This document shows, piece by piece, positions 31,702-43,700 of a stretch of DNA of 64,000 bases (the stretch's first letter is position 1; the number at the start of each line of letters is the position of its first letter). The DNA comes from Ancylostoma caninum. Taxonomy: Eukaryota > Nematoda > Chromadorea > Rhabditida > Ancylostomatidae. A model generated the notes under the pieces. That model ran no database searches. It had not been told where the DNA came from and saw only the letters and a list, made by a program, of their open reading frames with translations. A program made the translations under genes and the position numbers. The stretch is from NCBI GenBank assembly GCA_037903475.1, contig JBAJFG010000264.1:494463-558462 (forward strand), written 5' to 3'.

Positions 31702-34700
31702 ATGGCGGTTTCGTTCAGCTCCTGGAAAGAGTTAACAAGTATTCTGGACGCCGATAAAAAGCTGCTGAAAAAGCCTAATTTACCGCTGATGATAAATCAG
31801 CTTAATTCGCTGAGTCTCCGAATGCAGTAAGTTGACTCTCAGCTGTGTTGTAGTCCATCGAATAACGCAACGTTTTGTTGAGTCCTTCGTGTCCGTATAC
31901 GGAAGTCGTGAAAATTCGTGGTGTTCAATAGTGATACTTATTCGTGGGAATCGAGAAATCGAAATTCCGGGGCTTAAGGTGCAGTCAGCCTTAAGGCTTC
32001 GATCGGGGAGGAAGAAGGAGTAGCTGAATCACTATCACAACAGCTGTGCTGATGGAAAAATAAGTAACAGTATCATTTGATGTGTTGAAGTTAACCCACT
32101 TACGAGCGCGCCCGTTTTTACATTTTCTGAGGTTCTGGCTCCTTTCTCTGCTCCAAATATTCTATGAAAATTCCAATAGAGATCTTCATAATCATCTTGG
32201 CTAAGAAATATCATCAAGTTACCATCTAAAAAACACTGACATCAGGGCTTAATGATCTCTCAAAGTGAGAAAAGGACGCGGATCACCGGCCAGCCGCGCG
32301 GTCGTCAATAGGTTAAAATGAGCAGCCTCGAAATGGTAGTTTCGAATGTCTTCCGAAATAATTTGACCATAGGTGGAATAGTGGTGAGCATGGGTCTTTG
32401 AAAGTGAAGGTTGAACGTGAAAATCGGAGGTCCAAAAGTGAAGGTTGCCTACCAAATAGTGGGCGTCAACCGGGGGGGGGGGGCTTATTTTTGTTGTGTT
32501 TTTTGTAGTATTTCTATTTTGTTGTAGTTTTTTTTTGCAAATAATTTTTATGACTCCTTCGATTTTGCACACAATATTTCTCAGAATCGAGAGGAGCCAG
32601 GCTTAAGGCCGTTCACACATGGATAGTAGAGGAAGAGTAGTAGGTAGAAATCTCTGAAGAACGCTGATCGGAAAACGGACTGGAAAATTTCTATCAAGTA
32701 TTTCTTGGATTTTCCGCCCAAAATTTCTCAAGCCACAGAAGAGCTGAGTCGATAAAATAGAGGAGACACTGTAGTATGCCAATATATGCGGAAATTATAG
32801 GAGATTTAAAAAGGAAGCAGAAAAATGAAGTTTAAAATTTTAAATTTTTTTCCGATTTTTGGGACGAAATTTCAGGAAACCAGGGGCGCTGTCCACGGAT
32901 CCGTGATATGCTTGGTAATAAGCAGTAACAGATAAGTTAGAAACTGTAAAGATATTTGGAGCAGACCCCCTGCCTGAGTCGATATTGGCGTGCGAAAATC
33001 CGAAAAAATAGGTGCACGGCAGGGTTGGGTCCGCGCCGGGGGCCGCCACGCGCCAGGTATTGAGTTTTTCTCAAATGCGACGTTGCCTGGTATGTGGGGA
33101 GGGTTTTCTCTATTGAACCGTATACAATACTCCTACATTGAATTGCTCCCTCATCCGCCCCAAATTTCCAAACATACGGGATCTTCAACTTTTAATCGAT
33201 TTTTTCAGGCTTCGTTGAAATCGAAGTTCAAATGCGAGGTTGTCTGCGTGATCAGCTCACTATGCTGCGTCGACGAGTATAGGAGTCGGAGCTGGAATTT
33301 GCGTGGGAAGCTCTGCAGGCTGTTAGGTGAGCACGCTATGACGGGCGTGCTCACCTAGCCTGGAGAAACAGTGCACTGAAGGTGGAGACGCAGAGACTTT
33401 AGGTGAGCACGCCCGTTATAGCGTGCTCACCTAACGGTCTGCAGAGCTTCCCGCGCAATTTCCAGTTCCGACTCCTATACTAGTCGACGCAGCATCGTAC
33501 CGGGATTACTCAGACAACCTCGCATTTGAACTTCGATTTCAACGAAGCCTGAAAAAATCGATTAAAAGTTGAAAATCCCGGATGTTTGGAAATTTGGGGC
33601 GGATGAGGGAGCAACTCAATGTAGGAATGTTTTCGATAGATAAAACCCTCCCCACATACCTGGCAACCTCGCATTTGCGAAAAAATCAATACCTGGCGCG
33701 TGGCGGCCCGCGGCGCGGACCCAACCCTGCCGTGCACCTATTTTTCCGGATTTTCGCACGCAAATATCAACTCAGGTAGGGGGTCTGCTCCAAATGTCTT
33801 TGCAGTTTCTTCTAACTTATCTGTTACTGCTTATTACCAAGCATATCACGGATCCGTGGACAGCGTCCCTGGTTTCCTGAAATTTCGTCCCAAAAATCGG
33901 AAAAAATTAAAAACTTTAAACTTCATTTTTCTGCTTCCTTTTTAAATCTCTTACAACTTTCGCACATATTGGCATACTACGGTGTCTCTCTATCTTACCT
34001 TATCGGACCTTCGACTCAGCTCTTCTGTGCCCTGGGAAATTCTGGTCCGAAAATCCGAAAAATCTTTGATATCCAGGATGAAATTTTCCAGTCAATTTTC
34101 CGATCAGCGTTCAATTTCAGATATTTGTGCTTAGTACTCTTCCTCTACTATCCATGCATGAACGGCGTTCCTCCTGGCTCCTCTCGGTCCTGAGAAATAT
34201 TGCCCGGAAAATGAAAGAAATCATGAAACTTGAATGTTAACTCCTCGACTTTATCCTTTACTCCGGAAATAATTTTGAACACTTTCTATGCTATTTCTTC
34301 TCGTCTGTAGCGCTGTATTCACGCTTTGAACAATACCTCGATAAATCTACCATCTCGTTTAGAAAAACATTCAACAACTACCTACCTACTTATCGATCGC
34401 ATTTTTTGATTCCGATCTACACCTACGTTTGTCTGTATCAAAAGTTTTTCTTGGTTTTCCTGTGCAACTGCGTTCTATCCGTACTTTCAGTTTCTCCACA
34501 CCAACGGGACAGATCAAAACATTAACACTTTTAATTTTGGCTAATCGGTGTGCCACACCTCACAATTAAATAGACACAACAATAGAGATCACAATCCCAT
34601 TTACACTGTCCTCACGATATTCCGCCGAAAATCCCTCTTTTAGCGACGAAATCTGGCTTGAACCTGAAATTAAGCAAGATTACATGTGCTTCTCATATTC

Positions 34701-37700
34701 GAACAGCGGAGGGTGGTGGGGGTCTTCACCCCCCCCCCCCGCCAAAGTGAAGGGTCCCCCTCCCTGGCTCGGCTAAAAGTGAAGGTTGGGTGAGCACGAT
34801 AGTCAGGGTAACCCACCTATGAATTTAACGCGTGTCACAAGGAGCTACCGACCCAACAGGTTGAAGTCAGTGCATCCCACTGAGGGATAAAGCGTGGCAA
34901 CGTTAAAAAGTCCGTACATCCCTCCTAAAAACCCCGATATATCTCGAAATCTCCAACAGAAACTGTGAGTGAGTGCAACTGTGAGTGTTGTCATTGAGCG
35001 AGACACGGGCATTTGTCTCTGTTGTGGCTGACGGCGTGTCGCCAGATTGTGACTCTGTTATCGGCAGGCAGGAGACCGATGATCTCCCTAGATGGCATCT
35101 CCCGTCCGGATAGATCGCAAGGAAGTGCGATGGGCGGGAAACAGAGGTGTATATAAGGCCCTAGAATTGAGCCTTATCATGTGTGGATTGGAGTCAGCCG
35201 AAGCCGCAGCCGCCCGCGCTTGCCTATATTCTGTACTAATAAACTATTATTACTCTAGTGTTGGTACAGAGGTGCTAGCAGGATTCCCTCAGAAGTTAGA
35301 GAGGGTTAGGTGAGGGTCGAAGGGAAGAGACCCTAGAGAGTCAGACGGATTGTGTTCCCGGAGACAGGCGGGACACAACAGTGGCGATCAGGCCAGAGCT
35401 AGGATACAGATCAAGAGATCTGTATTGCGGGATCTCGTGCGGAGGCACGATGAGTAGATAAGTCGATCTGTTGAGAGGAGCGTCCAGAATTGCTGGACAG
35501 ATGTGGTGATCGATTGACGGTTCTGGTGGTGCGGTAAAGATCAGGTGACCATATCAGGTGTGGCAGAGATCAGAGGATCTAGGAACACTTAACAGTGCCC
35601 ACAACAGGGAACGTTTGTAGGAGGTTGGAACAAAGATGGACCCGCAGGTTATGATGAATATGTTCAGAGACATGATGAGAGAAGAAAGAAAGGAGATGAT
35701 GGAGATGTTTTTCAAACATTTCTCAAGACAAGGGCAATCTAGCGCCACAAGTGAAGTGGCTTCAGTCCCAAACGTAATGGCAGCACTGAGCAACAGGATT
35801 GAGAGGTTTGTTTTCGATCCTGAGACGGACATGAGTTTCACCAAGTGGTACACACGGTACAAAGAGGTCTTTGTAGAGGATGCGAAGCAGCTTACTGAGA
35901 GTGCAAGAGTGAGGCTGTTGTGCGAAAAATTGGATAGCGAGACTTTCGAAAGGTACCAGAGGCACGTGTTACCAAAGGAGGTAACATCAGTAGGATTTGA
36001 GGAAACCGTGGCAACCCTCAAAGAACTTTTTGATGTGAAAACATCAGAGTTCACCTTGAGATATCAGTGCATGAAGCTGGAGAAAACAGGCTCCGAAGAC
36101 TACTTAGTGTACACTGGTAGGGTGAATGAGTTTTGTGAGAGAGCAAAAATCCATGAGCTAGATTGTGATGGCATTAAGTGTTTGCTCTGGATTTTCGGCC
36201 TGAAATCACAGAGAGAAGCCGAGATACGACAACGGCTTATTACAGCGCTGGACAGGGAATATAAAGCAGGACGAAAGGTGTCCTTGCAAGAGTTGTACAG
36301 GGAGTGTGAGAACTTCCTGAGCCTCAAGAAAGATAGTTGCTGGCAACGTGAAGACCGTGGAAGCAGCAGTCAAGGAAGAGCGCAAGAAGCGCGAATGCTG
36401 GAATTGTTGCGGCGATCATTTCGCGCAACATTGCAATTCGAAGCCTTGGTTTTGCAAGCAGTGTAAGAAGACAGGACACAAGAAAAGGTTCTGTGAGCTT
36501 GCAAATCGTAGGAGAACTGCTGGTAAGGGAAGTGAAGGGCGCACAAGCCGCCAAAGCAGCGATAACAGCAGGAATAAAGGGAACAAGAAGAAAATACGGT
36601 CTCTTGGAAAGCACGTACGTGGAGTGAAGATCGCAAATGCGACAGCGGAAGTGAATGCCACGCGAATGTACGTGGAAGCAAAGGTGAACCAGCATCCAGT
36701 GAGCTTCTTGCTCGACACTGGATCCGATATAACCCTGCTAAATGAGGATGTTTGGAGGAGCATGGGTGCTCCAAAATTAGAGAAGACAAACATCGTTGTG
36801 AAGAACGCCAGCGGAAGTTCTATGAAGATTCATGACAAGCTGTGGTGAGAGTTTGAGATCAAGGGATCTCGGAGCGAAGGCTATGCATACGTAACGCCTC
36901 ATAACTCGCTGCTAGGACTGGAATGGATGCAGAAGAATGAAGATATGTCCTACTACATGAAAATGATGGTCGCTGAGGTGAAAGCGAACCAAAACGATGA
37001 CGTTGCCATGAAGTTGAAGAAGTCGTACCCAGAAGTCTTCGAAGAAGGATTGGGACTGTGTATGAAAGAGAAGGCTGACTTGCAGTTAGTGGGTGATGTT
37101 CGTCCAGTGTTCAAGGCTTGTAGGCCTGTACCCCACGCTGCTGTTGAAGCTGTCGAGAAGGAACTTGACAGGCTTCTAGAGATGAAGGTGATAGCATCAG
37201 TGACCCACAGTGAATGGGCTGCACCCATTGTTTGTGTGAGGAAGTCAAATGGAAAGTTGAGAGTATGTGCTGATTTCTCAACCGGACTGAACAAAGCTCT
37301 TGAGTCCTTCGATTATCCTTTGCCGGTGCCAGAGGATATATTTGCAACACTCAGCGGAGGAGCGGTGTTTTCGCAGATAGATCTGTCAGACGCGTATCTG
37401 TAGATCGAACTTTCAGATGAGTCCAAGAAAATGATCGTGATAAATACGCATAGAGGGTTGTACCAGTACAACCGACTGCCTTTCGGGATAAAGACGGTTC
37501 CTGGAATACTCCAGCAGGTTATGAACAAGATGGTAGCTGGATTGCGAGGTGTGGCGACCTACCTCGATGACATATTAGTGTGTGGAAGGACAGAGCAAGA
37601 GCATATGGAGAATTTGCTCGCGTTATTTGAGAGGATAGCCGAGTATGGATTCAAGGTCCGTTTAGAGAAGTGCTCTTTTGCGAAGCCAGAGATCCGGTAT

Positions 37701-40700
37701 CTAGGTTTCATTGTGGATAAGAATGGTAGAAGGCCAAATCCAGAAAAGATTGATGCGATCAGGAGTATGGTTGAGCCGAAGAATGTCGGTCAACTTCGAG
37801 CATTCCTTGGCATGATAACGTACTATGTGGCGTTTATGCCAACGATGAAAGATCTTCGTGGACCTTTAGATGCGTTGTTGAAGAAAGACGTGAAGTGGGA
37901 GTGGAACTCCAAGCAACAAATAGCATTCGAGAAGCTGAAGGTAGCACTTTCGAGTGAGCTCAATCTAGCTCACTATGATCCAAGTCAGAAGATTGTCGTG
38001 GCAGCTGATGCTTGCGACTATGGAATTGGGTGCGATTTCGCACAGATACGCGGATGGTTCGGAGAAACCGATAGCACATGCTTCACGTTCTCTCACAGCG
38101 GCTGAGAAAAACTACTCGCAAATCTAGAAGGAAGCACTGGGAATTGTCTTCGCAGTGAAGAAATTCCACAAGTATGTGTTTGGAGGGAAGTTTCTACTCT
38201 TGATGGACCACAAACCGCTGTTGGCCATCTTCGGTGACAAGAAGGGAGTACCGGTATACTCCGCAAACCGGCTAATGGGATGGGCTACAATTCTGCTTGG
38301 ATACGACTTTGACATAGAGTATATCAACACCACGAAGTTCGGACAAGCAGATGGCTTGTCAAAGTTGATGAGAAAGCATCAGGTGGAGAATGAAGATATT
38401 GTGATCGCAGCAGTCGAAAATGACGTATGCACATTGCTGAAAGAGTGCATAAGAAAACTGTCAGTAACAGTGGCAGATGTCGAATCGTACACGAGAACTA
38501 ATCCCAGAAAGTAATCTCGTGCGTGAAGAGCGGAAAATGGCCGAAGGAAAACAAGAGGTTGGCTCATTTTCACAACCGTCGTGAAACCTTGTCGGTCGTT
38601 GGAAGTTGTCTGATGTCTGGAGAGAGAGTGGTCATCCCTCCAGAGCTACGATCCAAAGTTCTGAAGGAGCTGCACATTGATCATCCTGCAATAGTAAGGA
38701 TGAAGAAGCTGGCAAGAAGTTACGTTTACTGGCCAAACATTGATGCTGATGGTAAAGAAATGGTGCGCAGATGCACAAATTGCCAAGAAGCGGCAAAGAA
38801 TCCGACAAAGGTGCCGCTGAAGACGTGGCCATCTCCAACTCGTATGTGGCAACGAGTTCATGTGGATTTTGCTGGACCATTACAAGGAATCTACTACTTG
38901 GTCGTAGTAGATGCGTTCAGTAAGTGGCCCGAAATGATTGAGATGAGTAACATTTCGGCAACCAAGACGGTGAAAGCACTGAAGAGCTTGTTTGCGAGGT
39001 ATGGGTTACCGCAAACTATCGTTAGTGATAATGGGACGCAGTTCACATCGGAAATGTTCAAGATGATGTGCGATGAAGGCGGAATCATCCACATCCAAAC
39101 GGCTCCATACCACGCCCAATCAAATGGATAGGCTGAACGTTTTGTTGATACGCTGAAGCGAGGTATCAAAAAACTTAAGGGGGAGGAGAGGCCAACGGAG
39201 GAAATCTTGAATGTGGTTTTGCAGGCGTACAGGATGACGCCTAACTCGAGTTTGAACGAGAAGACCCCAACAGAGCTGTTTCTGGGTAGGAAATTGCGAA
39301 CTAGAATGAGTCTATTGGTCCAGCAACCGGAATCTGCGGAAGATCCTCTCGCGAAGGCAAGACGAGAGCGTATGGAGCAGCAATTCGACAGAAAACACGG
39401 AGTAATGGAGCGGAAGTTTAATGTTGGTGATAAGGTATATGCACAACAGTGGAAATCGCCACAATTCCACTGGGTGAAAGGAACGGTGGTGAGACGTGTA
39501 GGGTCAGTGAATTATGAAGTTGAGATAAATGGAAGGATTGTTCGCAAACACGCGAACCAACTTCGTTATCGTGACCAGCAGGAAGGTCATGTAGAAAAGA
39601 ACGAAGGTCCGAAGGTGCTGCTGGAAGTTTTAGTAGCAGAAGACGCCTACACGAGGCATGAAGTGACCATCGAGCCGAATCCGGACCGTGCCATCCCGAA
39701 TGCACGTCTACCAGCTGTGTCCAATACAACGTCCACCACAGCATCGACTCAAGGACCACAACCACCAACGTTGAGAAGATCGACAAGAATCAGAAGACCT
39801 GTCCGGAGATTCGATCCTTCTCCTGCGTAGTTAATTGTATAAGCTTTTCGTTGTTTTGTTCGTTTGTTATCGTAGGTTTTTGATGTGTCGTAGTATAGTT
39901 TTGTGCTAACTATCCTACTGGGGGAGGTGTTGTGGCTGACGGCGTGTTGCCAGATTGTGACTCTGTTATTGGCAGGCAGGAGACCGATGATCTCCCTAGG
40001 TGGCGTGGAGATCTCCCGTCCAAGATCGCAAGGAAGTGCGATGGGCGGGAAACAGAGGTGTATATAAGGCCCTAGGATTGAGCCTTATCATGTGTGGATT
40101 GGAGTCAGCCGAAGCCGCAGCCGCCCCCGCTTGCCTATATTCTGTATTTACTTACTTACTTAGGATACTTAGGCGACCCGTTCTTCAGCACGGCGGTTGG
40201 CCTTGCGCAGGTCCCAACTTCTCTTCCACACCGATCGGTCTTGAGCCTTAGTCGACCAGTGGACCTTAACTGAACCGGAAGCACCGCTGTTGTTTCGACA
40301 AGCCAACGAATCGTACCACCTTATAGGAGTTCGGCTGCGCGGTAGCTTTCTGTCGCGAGGGTACCATCGCAGAACCGCAGAACTCCATCGACCATCCGAG
40401 CATCTCATGAGATTTGCTGCGTACCGATGTTTCGACTCATCGGCGTGAAGAACAGCGTCGTGGACCATCGACATTGCTCTAATATCTGAGTTATGTAGAC
40501 GACGCTCTCGCTGCTGGCGCAAGGACAGCCCAAGCATGCGACGTTCAAGTGAGATCTGGGCCGAGCGAAGCTGAGTCTCAGCGATTTTTGTCAGCGCCCA
40601 CGTTTCGCTCGCGTAGCACAGGGCTGGCAGCACGGTCGAGTTGAAGAGATCCGCGCGTAGCTTCTGGTCCTTGGTGTTCTCGAGTACGCTTTGGATCGAA

Positions 40701-43700
40701 TTATAAGCGGCCCAGCCTGCTCGTCGTCTCCTCGCGATCTCGGGCTTGATGTCGTTCTCCATGTTTAGGAGGCGACCAAGATAGATATAATCGCTGACGT
40801 CTTCGAGAGGAACACCCTGGAGAAATACCGGCTGCTGACTAGAAAATGCGCTCCTCATGGCCTTCGTTTTAGTCGTGTTGATGCTGAGACCTATTCTTCT
40901 TCCTTCTTCGTCCAGCAGTCTAAGCATTTCAGAGGCATCGTCCGGTGACCTCGTGATCAGCACTATGTCATCCGCGAAACGTAGATGGTTCAGCCGCTTC
41001 CCGTCGATGAGGACTCCAAAGGTGCTCCAGTCGCAGTTGCGAATGATCGACTCCAAACACGTTGAGAATAAATTCGGTGAAACTGGGTCACCTCGACGAA
41101 CTCCTTTCTCCACAGGTACCTCGATATCGTTGAGAAACGGCCAAAACACCGTGGTGCATCCCGAGTAGCACTCACACAAAACCTTCATGTACCGCGACTC
41201 AACACCCTGTTCTTCCAGCGCTTTCCATACCTTCGCCGGCTCCATTGAATCAAATGCCTTTTTGTAGTCAACAAAAGTCAGCACTAGCGGTTCTTGGTAT
41301 TCTCGTGCGGCCTCGATCAATCGACAGCAGGTGATTATGTGATCCAGCGTGCTGAACTTGCGCCGGAGTCCTGCCTGCTCTACCGGTTGAGCTTCGTCCA
41401 GCGTCCTCCGAATACGCGTCAGGAGGCAACGCGTGAAAACCTTGTATAACACTGGCAGTAGCGTGATAAGACGGTAGTTTTTCAAGTTTTCTTCGTCTCC
41501 CTTCTTGAAAAGAAGAATGGTCGAGGACCGCTTCCAAGCTACTGGTACTTCACATTTTGCAAGGTAGCGGGAGAACCGTCTCGCCAGTGCGGCGTACAGA
41601 GTGGGTCCGCAAGCCTGTAGAAGTTCCACTATAATTCCATCAGAACCAGGAGCTTTTCCTCGCGGCATCATCTCAATCGCATGGCGCACCTCCGACGGAA
41701 GGAACGGCAGGACCTTTTCTCCGGGGCTCAAAGCATTAGTAGTTTGGCCCGATGCTGATCTGAAGAGGGCAGAGTAGAAGTTCGTCATGATACTCTCCAT
41801 TCCTGGTCGAAATGTACAACGCGAACCATCTGGAGCTTTCAAACACGGGATCGATAGACGATGTTCTGTCAGCGCACGCTTTTCCACCTTCGGGCTGCGC
41901 TTACTGTGGGCGGCATCAAGCAGACGATTTCTAACGAACTTCACGTGGTCCTCAGCTAGCCTTTGCCTGCAGAGTCTGTTCAGGACTGCGTATTCTACCT
42001 GATTCCCTTGTCGATCCATGTGCCTCCGCTTCTCAAGAAGGGCGCGGGTGCCGCTGGAGATTCGTCCTGTTACATGGTTGGGTGCTGCGGCACGACACTC
42101 ATTCCTGATCTTGACGATGGTTTCAACCAGGTGGGTGTAATCCTCGTTGAGGTCGTCTACCATCTCAAAGGCCTCCTTGGCAGCAGTGACTCTGATCATC
42201 TCCTCATCTACGCTAGTTGGTTGTAGGCGCCTCGAGCGTATTCGGGCTAAGCGGACTTGTCCTCGGTCGAAAGGCAGCCGAGCTCGTAATAAGCGATGGT
42301 CACTTCCCGTGTTGAATCCGGTCCGATAAATACTTCTCCAACCTTTCGTGATCCTATGCGAGCGTTGAAGTCACCCATTATCACAACATAGGTGCTCTTC
42401 TGGGAACGGATGAGATCACTAAGGTCGCTGTAGAACTCGTCGTGTTCTTCTTCATCCCTATCCACGGTAGGAGCGTAGGCCTGGATGACGGAGACATCGA
42501 TGTCCTTTGACAGCGATGCTGTTAGTACTCCCAGTCGATGTCCATGAAATGTGGCACTTGTGATGTTTCTGACGAAGTTTGGTGCCACGATGAAGCCCAC
42601 TCCCCCCGACGTTGAGCTGATTTTACGAGCTCCTAGAAAAACAGCGGCACCGTTGTTCCATGTGCACGTCAGAGGTTCCTTCCGTTTCGTTTCGCTCAGT
42701 CCAATGACGTCGTACTTAATCCGTTGTGCTTTCTCAATTAAAACCGATAGCTGAGCGGCCGAACTGACGCTACGACAGTTGTATGTGCAAGCAATCAGAT
42801 GGCTCACCCTTGTCCGTTTCCTGTGGTAGCCTACGGCCCTGAGATTTCTTCGCCTTTGGCTGTGTGCGGATCCAGCGCTACCTGACTGGGCAGGGACAGC
42901 CTGCAGGGGACTAAGGCGAGTGGATGAAGTTGTGGGAGCGATGATTGGTGGCCTGGTTACTCCGGCTTCGCCGTGCTGGGGCTAGGCGCAGAGCCGCCCA
43001 TTCACGCGCTGGGTGCGCGAACTGCGTGGTTGGTGTGCCGTTGACCGCTTTCCCGGACGGATCCGGTTGGCGTTCACCCTTCACCACCATGAGGTGGCAC
43101 ATGAAGGATTCTGTACTAATAAACTATTATTACTCTAGTGTTGGTACAGAGGTACTAGCAGGATTCACTCAGAAGTTAGAGAGGGTTAGGTGAGGGTCGA
43201 AGGGAAGAGACCCTAGAGAGTCAGACGGATTGTGTTTCCCCGAGACAGGCGGGACACAACAGTCTCATCCTGGGATTTTCATTGGAAATGAATGGAAGTA
43301 TCAAGTATTACGTGAAATTTTGCTCAGAATTTCATCCCGAGTTCGGCTGACAACTGCACAGCATTCCGTTTTTTTCCAATTAAGATATTCCTGTTTTCAC
43401 GTTCTGAATTTTTCTGAGACTGTTTTGTGTGGACCATTTGAGCCACAACTGCGTGTTCCATGTAGAGCTTTGCGTGGCATTTTTTTGGGTCCAACATATC
43501 CTGACTATACATAAGTAAAGATTCTCTCTGAACTTTCCCTTTCGAAAGTGATGATGTGTTGGGACACATCTCAGGTTATAGGACCTCTGTTTAGCACGCC
43601 CTGACCATGATCGGGTGGCCACTAGGTGAAACTACCAATTATTTTCATCGGAAGTGAAATGTGCGATTTGGCCTATCCTGGTAGAACGCCTGGGAACATC

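Larger units (their letters stand above)
40147..43107 (-). mobile_element. RTE-type non-LTR retrotransposon inserted in the gypsy LTR
   Basis: Flanked by ATTCTGTA at 40139-40146 and 43108-43115. On the minus strand it has a 5' region of about 0.3 kb, an apurinic-type endonuclease, a reverse transcriptase and a short 3' tail of TAAG repeats (40147-40165). One endonuclease-RT unit with a simple-repeat tail and no RNase H is the RTE plan. The 5' end looks complete, since it begins close to a putative CATGTGCCACCTCATGG leader. An internal deletion makes this copy defective. Confidence 0.9.
35020..43261 (+). mobile_element. Ty3/gypsy LTR retrotransposon, decayed, 3' LTR split by a LINE
   Basis: The 5' LTR is 35020-35380 (361 bp, TGTTGTGG to GGACACAACA). 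The 3' LTR starts at 39928 and ends at 43261, interrupted at 40147-43107. The 5-bp duplication GTCTC lies at 35015-35019 and 43262-43266. The LTR holds TATATAAGG (35150-35158) and AATAAA (35238-35243). A primer-binding site beginning TGGCGATC follows the 5' LTR, and a polypurine stretch GGGGGAGG precedes the 3' LTR. The order gag, protease, RT, RNase H, integrase is that of Ty3/gypsy. It sits in intron 1 of the HAP40-like gene on the same strand. Confidence 0.95.
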
